Source of the DNA: DATFWK01 sp035259345
GTDB lineage: Bacteria > Actinomycetota > Thermoleophilia > Miltoncostaeales > Miltoncostaeaceae
Assembly (NCBI GenBank): GCA_035259345.1
Contig: DATFWK010000087.1
Coordinates: 1 to 17,110 of the forward strand
Direction: 5' to 3'
Length of the DNA: 17,110 nucleotides
Part shown: positions 1 through 7,030 of the stretch, in pieces
Layout of the letters: every line of letters begins with the position of its first letter
How positions within the stretch are numbered: the first letter of the stretch is position 1
Program-made: the position numbers and the translations under genes
Notes under the pieces: generated by a model
Told to the model about the DNA's origin: nothing
The model's input: only the letters and a program-made list of their open reading frames with translations
The model's database searches: none

Positions 1-164
1 ACCCCGGCCTCCGGCTGGGCGCCCGCGGACGTGACACGGCCCTGGATGAAGTCGGTGCTGGTCCCGCCGCTGCCCGGCATCCCGCCGTCGGACGCAACTC
101 CGATGGCGGCCATCGCGAGCACCGCTGGGACCGTAACGGCGGCGCCGACCACCCTCCGTTTCAT
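1..164 (-). CDS. Secreted protein, N-terminal fragment (possible carboxypeptidase regulatory-like domain)
   Basis: This is the first 54 or so codons of a gene that runs off the left edge. It starts at ATG 164 and reads MKRRVVGAAVTVPAVLAMAA, a basic n-region followed by a hydrophobic stretch, so it is an export signal. No lipobox cysteine is visible. After a Gly/Ser-rich linker it enters a segment reading FIQGRVTSAGAQPEAGV. That resembles the first strand of carboxypeptidase regulatory-like domains, which typically begin G-x-V-T-x-x-G-x-P-x-A-G-V. Such domains are small beta-sandwiches at the front of many secreted or cell-surface enzymes. A GGGGGT run lies about 6 nt upstream and could serve as a weak ribosome site. 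The export signal is clear; the domain call rests on about 17 residues, and the main function lies outside the window. Confidence 0.6.
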   Translation of the reverse strand, partial: MKRRVVGAAVTVPAVLAMAAIGVASDGGMPGSGGTSTDFIQGRVTSAGAQPEAG

Positions 165-210
165 AGAGGACCCCCGTTTGCGTTGATCATTACAAGGTGC
201 AGACGTCGGC

Positions 211-234
211 AACCTATCCTGCGCGAATGCGCAG
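211..234 (-). promoter_or_regulatory. Candidate promoter with palindromic operator
   Basis: Upstream of the gene starting at 164 the minus strand carries TAGGTT (216 down to 211), a TANNNT-type -10 box. Immediately upstream of it is a perfect palindrome, CTGCGC-ATTC-GCGCAG (219-234), in the usual -35/-10 spacer. A repressor bound there would block the promoter. The 5' UTR would be about 40 nt. No clear -35 is seen. Confidence 0.35.
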
Positions 235-280
235 TGCCATCCCCGTTTTTGGAGGATGGGCGCTCCTTCGATCGGATCAG

Positions 281-296
281 CGCCGCCGGAGCGGCG
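281..296 (-). terminator. Short hairpin after the GST-like gene
   Basis: CGCCGC-CGGA-GCGGCG is a perfect 6-bp stem with a 4-nt loop. It begins 1 nt after the stop codon (298-300) of the GST-like gene on the minus strand. No T-run follows, so this is a possible GC-only terminator at best. The rest of 165-297 holds only the promoter of the next gene. Confidence 0.3.
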
Positions 297-297
297 A

Positions 298-921
298 TCA
301 GCCGACGGGCCCGGCCGCGGCGAAGGCGGGCCTGGCGGTGAGCGTCTCCCGCCAGCGCAGGAGCCCCGGATAGGGGGCGAGGTCGAGCCGCGTCCGAAGC
401 GTCCGCCACAGCACCGGGACCGCGGCGCAGTCGGCGATCGTGAAACGCTCGAGCGCGTGGCCGGAGGGATCGACCAGACCGTCGAAGATCGCGAGCGTCC
501 CGGCGATCTCCTCCGCCCGGCGGGCGGCCAGCTCCCAGTCCGGCGGCGCCGCGCCGAAGCCCTGGCCCGGGACGAAGCCGAGCGCCGGGTCCTCCACCCG
601 CCGGAGGGCGGGGCGGAGGCTGAGGGCGACGCGGTCGAGCCACTGGTCCACCCGCGCGGCACCGACCGCCTCCGACGGATAGAGGTCCTCCCGCGCCTCC
701 CGCCGGGCCAGGTACCGGAGGATGGCATTGCTCTCCGCGAGCACGAGGTCGCCGTCCACCAGGCAGGGGATCCCGCCGAGCGGGTTGACCGCCAGGTACT
801 CGGCCGGCCGGGGGTGCGCGAGCGACACCTCGCGCCGCTCGTACTCCAGGCCGAGCTCGGCCAGGAGGAAGCGCACCTTGAGCGCGTTCGACGAGCGGGG
901 GTTGTCGTAGAGCGCCGGCAC
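298..921 (-). CDS. Glutathione S-transferase family protein
   Basis: This 207-residue protein has the two-part GST architecture. The N-terminal thioredoxin-fold half has the hallmark patterns SSNALKVRFLLAELGLEYE (about 10-28), NPLGGIPCLVDG with the cis-proline (about 46-57) and the glutathione-contacting ESNAILRYLA (about 63-72). The C-terminal helical half has FTIADCAAVPVLWR, the N-capping box/hydrophobic staple seen in the family. The likely role is thiol conjugation or detoxification in the cytoplasm; actinobacteria often lack glutathione, so the real thiol substrate is open. The open frame extends to GTG 930. I chose GTG 921 because TAGCGT (934 down to 929) then sits exactly 7 nt before it, the leaderless pattern seen at other genes here. 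The gene follows the secreted-protein gene by about 30 nt on the same strand and may also be co-transcribed with it. Confidence 0.88.
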   Translation of the reverse strand: MPALYDNPRSSNALKVRFLLAELGLEYERREVSLAHPRPAEYLAVNPLGGIPCLVDGDLVLAESNAILRYLARREAREDLYPSEAVGAARVDQWLDRVALSLRPALRRVEDPALGFVPGQGFGAAPPDWELAARRAEEIAGTLAIFDGLVDPSGHALERFTIADCAAVPVLWRTLRTRLDLAPYPGLLRWRETLTARPAFAAAGPVG

Positions 922-928
922 CGCGGGC

Positions 929-934
929 ACGCTA
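929..934 (-). promoter_or_regulatory. Candidate -10 box for leaderless GST-like gene
   Basis: The minus strand reads TAGCGT, then 7 nt, then GTG at 921. The hexamer is identical to the one before the flavin oxidase gene (3702-3697). No ribosome site is visible, which fits leaderless initiation. Confidence 0.4.
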
Positions 935-954
935 CCGCCGCCGCGGAGCGACCC

Positions 955-2493
955 TCAGGTCGCCGGGAACGCGGTGTCGAACGCCTGCAGCCAGTCGCGC
1001 GCCTGGCCGTCGATGTTCAGCGCGCCTGGGCCGTTGCAGAGGATCGTGCTGTTCGTCCCCGGCTGCGCGGCAAGCGCCCACTGGGCGCTCATCGGGGTGC
1101 CCGCCCCGTCGGGGAGCGGGCCGGCCGGCAGCGCCGGCGTGGCGGTGAGGAGGAAGTGCACGGTGGCGAGGCGCCCGCCGAGGCGCGTGTACATGTCCGC
1201 GAAGCCGGCCGGCCAGCGCAGCCACTCCTCCACGCTCAGCGGGTCGCCCGGCGTGCCGCCGTCCGCCCCGTGGAACATCTGGTTCCAGACGCCGCCCGAG
1301 CGGCTGAGGCCCTGCAGCAGCGCGTTGAACGTGCGCCGGTGGGGCCGCCCGTCGCGCCCGAGGTTGTGGTTCGGGCCGAGCCCGGCGCCGATCGAGCTGT
1401 GGAGCCCCGGGCCGATCCAGACGTGGACCCGGTCCGCGTAGCTCCGCCCGTACGGCGAGGGCACGTCGATCGCAGCCATCGCGGCGCGGAAGGCGACGCC
1501 CTTGCTCGCCGGGTCGATCACCGGCGGCTCCGCCGGCACGCCGTCCGACCAGGGCGCCCCCTCGATCCTGTCGACGATGACGAGGTGGTTCGCGGCCGCG
1601 TCGATCGCCCTGCGGAGCGTCTGGGCCATCTGGCTGGACGTCATCGTCACAAGCGCGTCGCCGGAGACGACGGCCGGCATCTGGGGCCGCGAGGAGGCGC
1701 CGGTGGCCATGAACGGCACGCCCCGGGCGAGCAGCCCGGGCAGGCCGGCAAAGCCGCCGAGCACCTGGGACTCCGCCGTGAACGTCGACTGCAGGGCGAC
1801 GAAGTCCGGCCGGCCGGGGCACCGGGCCGGGGCGACCGGCGGCCCCACCGGCGGCACGTCGATCTTGAAGCGGGGCGGAGGCGGCGGCGGGGGTGCGGGC
1901 ACGCCGAGGACGAGGCCGAGCTTCGCCGCCATCTTGCGCTGGGTCCACCCGACCGGGTTGTAGAGCATCCAGAAGGCGAGGCGCGCGACCTGGAGGGGCG
2001 GCGTGTCGCCGAAGGCGGGGCCCGCGAGCTGGCGGATCGGCATGCCGCGGTTCAGGCGGCCGATCCGCGGCGAGGGCCCCGCGGTGCTGCGGGCGAGGCC
2101 CGCGAGGTCCAGCGCCGCCGTGGCCAGCGCGACGCTGCTTGTCCGCGGGACGCCCGAGACCCGCAGGCGCACGCCCGGCGTCGGTATCGCCGTGGCGGCG
2201 AGCGGGCCGCCGAGGACCGCGGTGATCGCCACGGTCCGCCCGTGCCGGCGCGGGCGCAGGGCCCCGCCGACGACCGGCATGAGGCCCTGCGACGGCACGA
2301 CCACGACGAGCGGTCGCGAGGGCGCGAGCCTCGGCTTCGGCGTGACGACACGGGCCTGGACGAGCAGGAGCTGGCCGGGCGGCGGGGCCGGCACGACGAC
2401 GTCGACCGACGCGGCCTCCGCGGCGCCGGCGCCTGCCCCGGCGCAGGCGAAGGCGCAGGCCACGAGCACGCGAGCGCGGCGCTGTCTCCCCAC
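955..2493 (-). CDS. Secreted protein of unknown function with proline hinge
   Basis: I do not recognise this 512-residue protein. It opens with a basic n-region (VGRQRRARVLVACAF) and an Ala/Gly-rich hydrophobic core ending near AEA, a Sec-type signal. Residues about 28-195 are rich in Val, Pro and small residues and look like beta structure. Seven consecutive prolines (201-207) mark a hinge. The C-terminal part, about 215-512, is more conserved-looking, with repeated hydrophobic strand endings such as HLVIVDRIEG and VHVWIGPGLHSSIG, then GGVWNQMFHG and two tryptophan-rich segments; this could be a hydrolase-like barrel, but no catalytic motif can be named. The frame extends to TTG 2514. GTG 2493 is preferred because TACCAT lies 7 nt upstream of it and it trims a non-signal-like leader. 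It follows the flavin oxidase gene on the same strand. Confidence 0.8.
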   Translation of the reverse strand: MGRQRRARVLVACAFACAGAGAGAAEAASVDVVVPAPPPGQLLLVQARVVTPKPRLAPSRPLVVVVPSQGLMPVVGGALRPRRHGRTVAITAVLGGPLAATAIPTPGVRLRVSGVPRTSSVALATAALDLAGLARSTAGPSPRIGRLNRGMPIRQLAGPAFGDTPPLQVARLAFWMLYNPVGWTQRKMAAKLGLVLGVPAPPPPPPPRFKIDVPPVGPPVAPARCPGRPDFVALQSTFTAESQVLGGFAGLPGLLARGVPFMATGASSRPQMPAVVSGDALVTMTSSQMAQTLRRAIDAAANHLVIVDRIEGAPWSDGVPAEPPVIDPASKGVAFRAAMAAIDVPSPYGRSYADRVHVWIGPGLHSSIGAGLGPNHNLGRDGRPHRRTFNALLQGLSRSGGVWNQMFHGADGGTPGDPLSVEEWLRWPAGFADMYTRLGGRLATVHFLLTATPALPAGPLPDGAGTPMSAQWALAAQPGTNSTILCNGPGALNIDGQARDWLQAFDTAFPAT

Positions 2494-2500
2494 GGGGCCG

Positions 2501-2506
2501 ATGGTA
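2501..2506 (-). promoter_or_regulatory. Candidate -10 box for leaderless secreted-protein gene
   Basis: The minus strand reads TACCAT, then 7 nt, then GTG at 2493. It lies in the 52-nt gap after the flavin oxidase stop codon (2546-2548), so the secreted-protein gene can be transcribed independently. No convincing -35 is seen. Confidence 0.4.
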
Positions 2507-2545
2507 ACCCCCAAGGTCCGCCGGACGAATTCCGCACGATGCGGG

Positions 2546-3688
2546 TCAGCCGCGCGGCGTTTCGGCCCGCTCCACCTGGAATCGCTCGAGCCGGAACGGG
2601 GCGAGGTCGAGCGCCGGATCCCGGCCCGTGGCCAGGTCCGCGATCGCCTCGCCCAGGGCGCTCGCGAACTTGAAGCCGTGGCCCGAGCACGGGCTCGCCA
2701 GCACGACTCGCGCGTCGCCGGGCAGGCGATCGAGCACGAAGTGCCCGTCGGGGGCGTTCGTATAGAGGCAGACGCTCGCCGCGCGGACCTCGCCGTCCGC
2801 CGCCGGGAGCACCCGCCGCAGGGGCTCTCGGATCGCGGCGACGTCGGCCGGGCGGACGGTGCGGTCCACCGCTGCGACGGTCGTCGCGTCGCCCTCGCGG
2901 TGGATCGCCATCTTGGCGCCCGCCCCCTGGTCCGGGAACCCGTACAGATAGCGCTCGGGCGCCCATTCCCAGATGAACGGCACGAAACGCGGCAGCGCGA
3001 GCAGCTCCGGCTCCGCCGGGGCGAACCAGGCCTGTACCTGCCGCGCCACCTCGAGCCGGACGACCCCGGGCGGCAGCAGGTCCCCCGCCCACGGCCCGAG
3101 CGCGAGGACGAGCGCGTCGGCGCGAAGGGCGCCGCCGGTCGTCCGTACGGTCAGCCCGTCCTCCGCGGCGGACCATCCCACGAGCCCCTCGCCGAGGCGG
3201 AGCGTCGCCCCGGCCTCGCGCGCCAGCCGCAGCGCCGCGGCGACCGCCCGCTCCGGGTACAGCATGCCCAGGCGCGGCTCGAGCAGGCCGACCGTCCCCT
3301 CCGCCGCCAGCATCGCCGGGAAGCGGGCGCGGACCTCCGCGGCGTCGAGCATCTCGTACGGCAGCCCGTGGGCCGCCGCGCTCGCCCGGGCGCCCGCGAC
3401 CAGCGCGCCGTCCGACGGCCCGACCATCAGGCCGCCCGTCATCTCCAGGAGCAGCTCGCCGGCGGCCCGCTCGAGCTCGGCCCAGCGGTCGTAGGCGCGT
3501 TGCACCATCGGGACGTAGAAGGGCGCCTCGAAGTAGGCCTCGCGGATCATGCGGGTTCCGCCGTGGCTCGAGCCCAGGGCGTGCGGCGGCGGGTTGGGGT
3601 CGATGCCGACGACCCGCGCCCCGCGCCGCGCGAGCTCCCAGGCGGCCATGCTGCCCATGGCGCCGAGGCCCGCGACGCAGACGTCCAC
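2546..3688 (-). CDS. FAD-dependent oxidase, monomeric sarcosine oxidase / N-methyltryptophan oxidase family
   Basis: This 380-residue protein matches the usual length of the family, which oxidises N-methylated amino acids to the amino acid, formaldehyde and hydrogen peroxide. The N-terminus carries the Rossmann dinucleotide motif GLGAMG (7-12) with an acidic residue ending strand 2 (ID at 29-30). GSSHGGTRMIREAY (39-52) corresponds to the conserved G-S-x-H-G-x-T-R segment. Cys307 in CLYTNAPDGHF is at the place of the covalent FAD-linking cysteine of these oxidases. Lys259 in AKMAIH fits the oxygen-activating lysine, and SGHGFKF (335-341) is the C-terminal FAD signature. All key residues are present, so it should be active; the exact N-methyl or imino acid substrate cannot be read. 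Start is GTG 3688, with TAGCGT 8 nt upstream. Confidence 0.9.
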   Translation of the reverse strand: MDVCVAGLGAMGSMAAWELARRGARVVGIDPNPPPHALGSSHGGTRMIREAYFEAPFYVPMVQRAYDRWAELERAAGELLLEMTGGLMVGPSDGALVAGARASAAAHGLPYEMLDAAEVRARFPAMLAAEGTVGLLEPRLGMLYPERAVAAALRLAREAGATLRLGEGLVGWSAAEDGLTVRTTGGALRADALVLALGPWAGDLLPPGVVRLEVARQVQAWFAPAEPELLALPRFVPFIWEWAPERYLYGFPDQGAGAKMAIHREGDATTVAAVDRTVRPADVAAIREPLRRVLPAADGEVRAASVCLYTNAPDGHFVLDRLPGDARVVLASPCSGHGFKFASALGEAIADLATGRDPALDLAPFRLERFQVERAETPRG

Positions 3689-3712
3689 GGGGCGGGACGC
3701 TACCCTGGGGCC
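3689..3712. promoter_or_regulatory. Divergent promoter with overlapping -10 boxes
   Basis: Only 24 bp separate two divergent GTG starts. The plus strand has TACCCT (3701-3706), then 6 nt, then GTG 3713. The minus strand has TAGCGT (3702 down to 3697), then 8 nt, then GTG 3688. The two hexamers overlap at the TA step (3701-3702). Both genes would be leaderless, and the two directions could not be opened independently. Confidence 0.5.
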
Positions 3713-5281
3713 GTGCCCCGCGGTCGCCTGACGGTCGAGCCCCAGAGGCCCCGCTCAGCCGACGGCGTGGTCGCCCGCTCCCCGACCGTCGCGGCCCGCG
3801 GGATGGCGGCGACGAGCCATCCGCTCGCCACGCGCGCGGCGCTCAGGATGCTCGAGGAGGGCGGCAACGCCTGCGACGCGGCCGTGACCGCCGCCGCCGT
3901 CCTCTGCGTCTGCGAGCCGATGTCGACCGGCATCGGCGGCGACGCATTCGCGCTGGTCTGGCGCGACGGCGAGCTCACGGGCCTGAACGCGAGCGGGCGC
4001 GCGCCCCGAACGGCGGACCCGGACGTCCTCGACGCGGCGCCCCTCTACGGCCCCCGGTCGGTGACGGTGCCGGGCGCCGTCGCGGGCTGGGCGGACCTGC
4101 TCGCGCGCCACGGCACGCGCGGCCTTGACCGCTGCCTCGCACCGGCGATCGACGCCGCGGAGGCCGGCTTCGCGGCGACGCCGGTCATCGCGCGCATGTG
4201 GCAGCGGCTGGCGCCGGCCCTGGTCGCCGATCCCGAGCTCTCGTCCGTGTTCCTGCCCGCCCCGTCCGTCGGCGAGATCGTCCGCCTGCCCGCGCTCGGG
4301 GCGACGCTGCGACGGATCGCCGGGGACGGCCCGGACGCCCTCTATCGGGGACCGGTCGCCGCGGCGATCGCGCGGGCGAGCTGGCTCGGCGAGGAGGACC
4401 TGGCCGAGCACCGCTCCGAATGGGTGGAGCCGCTGCGTCTCCGCTACCGCGACGTCGAGGTGGCCGAGCTGCCGCCCAACGGGCAGGGCGCGGCCGCGCT
4501 GCAGGCCCTGGCGCTGGCCGAAGGCTGGGACATGGCGGCCCTCGAGCCGGTCGACCGCATCCACATCCAGGCCGAGGCGGTCAAGCTCGCCTTCGCCGAC
4601 GCCTACCGCCACATCGCCGACGGGCCGCTGCCCGAGGGCTACCTGGAGGAGGCGTACATCGCCGAGCGGCGGCGCCTGCTCAACCCGCGCTACTCCGGCG
4701 CGCCGCGCGCCGGCGAGCTGCCCTCGGGCGGCACCGTCTACCTCTGCGTGGTGGACGAGGGGCGCATGGCGTGCTCCTTCATCCAGAGCCTGTACCACGG
4801 CTTCGGCGCCCGCGTCGGCGCCGCCGACACCGGCATCGCGCTCCAGAACCGCGGCGCGTGCTTCACGCTCGCGCGGGGGCACCCGAACCGGCTTGCGCCC
4901 GGACGGCGGCCGTTCCACACGATCATCCCCGGCATGCTGGTGCGCGACGGCCGCCTGATCGGCCCCTTCGGCGTCATGGGCGGCCACATGCAGCCACAGG
5001 GCCACCTGCAGCTGGTCTCCGCGATCGTCGACCGCGGCCTCGACCCGCAGGCTGCGCTGGACGAGCCGCGCTTCCGTGTGGACGGCGTCGGCCCGGAGTT
5101 CGAGCTGGCGCTGGAGCCCGGGCTGTGGCCCCACGAGAAGCAGCTCAGCAAGCGCGGGCACAAGGTCGTGAAGGACGAGGACCCCATCGGCTTCGGCGGG
5201 GGCCAGGCGATCGTCGTCCGCGGCGAGGCCCTCGCGGCCGGCTCAGAGCCGCGCAAGGACGGCCACGCGGCGGGCTACTAG
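3713..5281 (+). CDS. ggt: Gamma-glutamyltransferase family protein (N-terminal nucleophile hydrolase)
   Basis: This 522-residue protein is a gamma-glutamyltransferase-fold Ntn hydrolase, made as one chain and cut autocatalytically. ATSHPLATRAALRMLEEGGNACDAAVTAAAVL (33-64, quoted in part by its pattern) and EPMSTGIGGDAFALV are the conserved N-terminal signature. Thr341, in SGGTVYLCVVDEG, is the expected nucleophile and new N-terminus of the small subunit. The oxyanion and substrate region FGVMGGHMQPQGHLQ (419-433) follows. The family hydrolyses or transfers gamma-glutamyl groups from glutathione-like peptides. No signal peptide is visible, so it may be cytoplasmic, unlike the E. coli periplasmic enzyme. 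The frame is open far upstream but only as a shadow of the opposite gene. GTG 3713 is chosen for its TACCCT-N6 promoter context; GTG 3767 is the alternative. Confidence 0.92.
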   Translation: MPRGRLTVEPQRPRSADGVVARSPTVAARGMAATSHPLATRAALRMLEEGGNACDAAVTAAAVLCVCEPMSTGIGGDAFALVWRDGELTGLNASGRAPRTADPDVLDAAPLYGPRSVTVPGAVAGWADLLARHGTRGLDRCLAPAIDAAEAGFAATPVIARMWQRLAPALVADPELSSVFLPAPSVGEIVRLPALGATLRRIAGDGPDALYRGPVAAAIARASWLGEEDLAEHRSEWVEPLRLRYRDVEVAELPPNGQGAAALQALALAEGWDMAALEPVDRIHIQAEAVKLAFADAYRHIADGPLPEGYLEEAYIAERRRLLNPRYSGAPRAGELPSGGTVYLCVVDEGRMACSFIQSLYHGFGARVGAADTGIALQNRGACFTLARGHPNRLAPGRRPFHTIIPGMLVRDGRLIGPFGVMGGHMQPQGHLQLVSAIVDRGLDPQAALDEPRFRVDGVGPEFELALEPGLWPHEKQLSKRGHKVVKDEDPIGFGGGQAIVVRGEALAAGSEPRKDGHAAGY

Positions 5282-6384
5282 CGCGGCGCCGGGTGCGCCG
5301 CGGCCTGGGCGGCGGCCGCCAGCGCCGCCGCGGCGGCCTGCTGCTGGGCGGTCGCGGCGACGTGCTTGAGGCGGCGAGCCCGCGGCACCTCGATCACGAC
5401 GGCGTTCCGGGCGCCGCCCCAGCGCACCCGCATGTCGTCCATCGCGAGCCGCCAGGTCAGCGGCAGGTAGCGGACGCGCTCGAGCCGCTCGAGCAGCTGG
5501 CGGTGGTAGACGTGATAGCGGAGCGGCGCGTGCCCGGGCCGGGTAAGGCTGTACCGGCTGAAGCCGTCGCCCAGGTCGTACTGCGGCAGCCGCCCGACGA
5601 GTTCCTGGGCGCCGAGCCGCACGAGCACCTGGGCGCGGTTGCGCACGGCGGCCCACTCGGGGTGGCGGCGAACCCGCAGGTTGGCCTGGTGGGCGAAGCG
5701 CTCGAGGCTCACGAGCGCCTGCATGAAGCCGTTCAGCACCCGGGCCCTGGCGCCGCCGGCGTAGGCGTACTCGAGGTACCAGCGCCCGCCCCCCCGGCCG
5801 GCCGCGACGAGACCACCGTACTGCCACTTGACGTCGAACGCCCGCAGGTACTCGGTGGCGACCCGCAGCGCGAACGCGTTCTCGGCTGGGCTCGGGTCGA
5901 CGTCGAGCAGCGGGGGGACGAGCGTGAGGGCCATCGCGTTGCTCATGGCGTCCCGCCACGGCGCCGGCTGGCTGTCCGGAGCGGTGTACGCGCTCTCGTT
6001 CACCCGGAAGACCGCACCGCCGGGCGCCCGGCGCACGGTCGAGAAGGAGATGATCTCCCTCGCCCCGGCGAGGAAGCCGGCCCGGTCGCCGCGAGCCTTC
6101 CGGCGCAGGACCTCGCGCGCCGAGCGCACCCAGTTCGGGAAGATGCCCTGGTTCTTGTAGTAGGTCCACAGCAGCGCCGAGCCGGGCGGGCGGACCATGC
6201 AGCCCGCGCACGGGCGCCGGTTGGTGCGGTCGAACCACACGTTGGCCGCGGAGATCTTGATGCGCGTTCCCAGCGGTGCCGCGCCCTCCGAGAGCGGCGC
6301 CTGCGCGGCGTCGGCCGCGGCCCCGAGCGCGGCGACGGCCATCAAGGCGGCCGCCAGGGCCACCCCGGTCGTCCTCGCGGCCAT
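5278..6384 (-). CDS. Secreted protein with D-glucuronyl C5-epimerase C-terminal domain
   Basis: This 368-residue protein starts with MAARTTGVALAAALMAVAAL, a signal peptide ending near residue 26. The body matches the C-terminal catalytic fold of D-glucuronyl C5-epimerases: YYKNQGIFPNW near 75-85, SQPAPWRDAMSNAMAL (138-153; the family pattern is P-P-W-x-S-A-M-x-Q), WYLEYAY (202-208), VLNGFMQAL (216-224) and YDLGDGFSRYSL (269-280). In animals and some bacteria this fold inverts glucuronate to iduronate in polysaccharide chains. Here the substrate is unknown and could be a surface glycan. Cys59 and Cys62 may pair outside the cell. The C-terminus is an Ala/Gln tail. The frame stays open to 6531, but that overlaps the cyclophilin gene; ATG 6384 or TTG 6411 gives a proper signal peptide. 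The stop overlaps the ggt stop by 4 bases. Confidence 0.75.
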   Translation of the reverse strand: MAARTTGVALAAALMAVAALGAAADAAQAPLSEGAAPLGTRIKISAANVWFDRTNRRPCAGCMVRPPGSALLWTYYKNQGIFPNWVRSAREVLRRKARGDRAGFLAGAREIISFSTVRRAPGGAVFRVNESAYTAPDSQPAPWRDAMSNAMALTLVPPLLDVDPSPAENAFALRVATEYLRAFDVKWQYGGLVAAGRGGGRWYLEYAYAGGARARVLNGFMQALVSLERFAHQANLRVRRHPEWAAVRNRAQVLVRLGAQELVGRLPQYDLGDGFSRYSLTRPGHAPLRYHVYHRQLLERLERVRYLPLTWRLAMDDMRVRWGGARNAVVIEVPRARRLKHVAATAQQQAAAAALAAAAQAAAHPAPR

Positions 6385-6494
6385 GCGCCGCCGCCGCCGG
6401 TTGCGATTCAAGGTGCTGATCGCCGGAATCAAATCAGCGCCGGCCTGCCGGGAAAACTCCGCATGGTGCGGGACGCCGCGAACGCGCGCCGGGG

Positions 6495-6532
6495 TAGGCT
6501 GGGCCGGCCCATCGATCCAGGGGGGATTCACG
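6495..6532 (+). promoter_or_regulatory. Candidate promoter and ribosome binding site of cyclophilin gene
   Basis: TAGGCT (6495-6500) is a TANNNT -10 box about 32 nt before the ATG, and AGGGGGGA (6519-6526) is a strong Shine-Dalgarno sequence. The arrangement is a conventional leadered gene, unlike several neighbours. The interval 6385-6494 holds only the upstream region of the divergent epimerase-type gene, for which I could not find a TANNNT box. Confidence 0.45.
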
Positions 6533-7030
6533 ATGCCCGAGCAGCCGCCGCCCGCCGACCCGAACCGCGCCTACACGGCCGTGTTCGACACGAGCGCGGG
6601 CGAGATCCGCGCCGAGCTCTTCGCCGCCGACTCGCCCGAGACGGTGGGCAACTTCGTCGGCCTCGCGCGCGACGGGTTCTACGACGGAACCGTCTTCCAC
6701 CGCGTGATCGGTGACTTCATGATCCAGGGCGGCTGCCCGCAGGGCACCGGCACGGGCGGCCCGGGCTACCAGTTCCGCGACGAGATCAACGACCACCCCC
6801 TCGTCCGGGGCTCGCTCGCGATGGCGAACGCGGGCCCGGGCACGAACGGCAGCCAGTTCTTCATCGTCACGGCGCAGGCGACGCCGTGGCTCGACGGCAA
6901 GCACACGAACTTCGGCCGCGTCGTGGGTGGGCAGGACATCGTGGACGCCATCGGCACCACCAGCACGGACGGCCGCGACCGCCCGGTCGAGCCGCAGCGG
7001 GTGAACACGATCCGGATCGAAGAGGGGTAG
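6533..7030 (+). CDS. Peptidyl-prolyl cis-trans isomerase, cyclophilin type
   Basis: This is a single-domain cyclophilin of 165 residues, normal for the bacterial cytoplasmic form, with no signal peptide. It speeds cis-trans isomerisation of X-Pro bonds during protein folding. The active-site residues are all there: Arg57 in FHRVI, Gln65 in MIQGG, Phe109-Phe110 in GSQFFI, Trp119 in PWLDGKHT and His124 in the same segment. MANAGPGTNGSQFF (97-110) is the family signature. The ATG at 6533 has a strong ribosome site. The stop codon TAG (7028-7030) is the first triplet of the inverted-repeat element that follows. Confidence 0.96.
   Translation: MPEQPPPADPNRAYTAVFDTSAGEIRAELFAADSPETVGNFVGLARDGFYDGTVFHRVIGDFMIQGGCPQGTGTGGPGYQFRDEINDHPLVRGSLAMANAGPGTNGSQFFIVTAQATPWLDGKHTNFGRVVGGQDIVDAIGTTSTDGRDRPVEPQRVNTIRIEEG

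Noticed and set aside
1870..1900. GGC/GGA-rich run as a possible microsatellite repeat
   Set aside because: It encodes the seven-proline hinge of the secreted protein and is explained by codon bias.
256..2673. An 805-codon plus-strand open frame across the GST-like and secreted-protein genes
   Set aside because: Its composition is Arg/Gly/Ala/Pro noise; the minus strand has recognisable GST motifs and a signal peptide.
2003..3712. A 570-codon N-terminal extension of gamma-glutamyltransferase
   Set aside because: The extension lies antisense to the flavin oxidase gene and has no family match; the conserved part begins after GTG 3713.
6385..6531. N-terminal extension of the epimerase-like protein to 6531
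   Set aside because: It would bury the signal peptide and run up to the cyclophilin start; ATG 6384 (or TTG 6411) is the sensible start.
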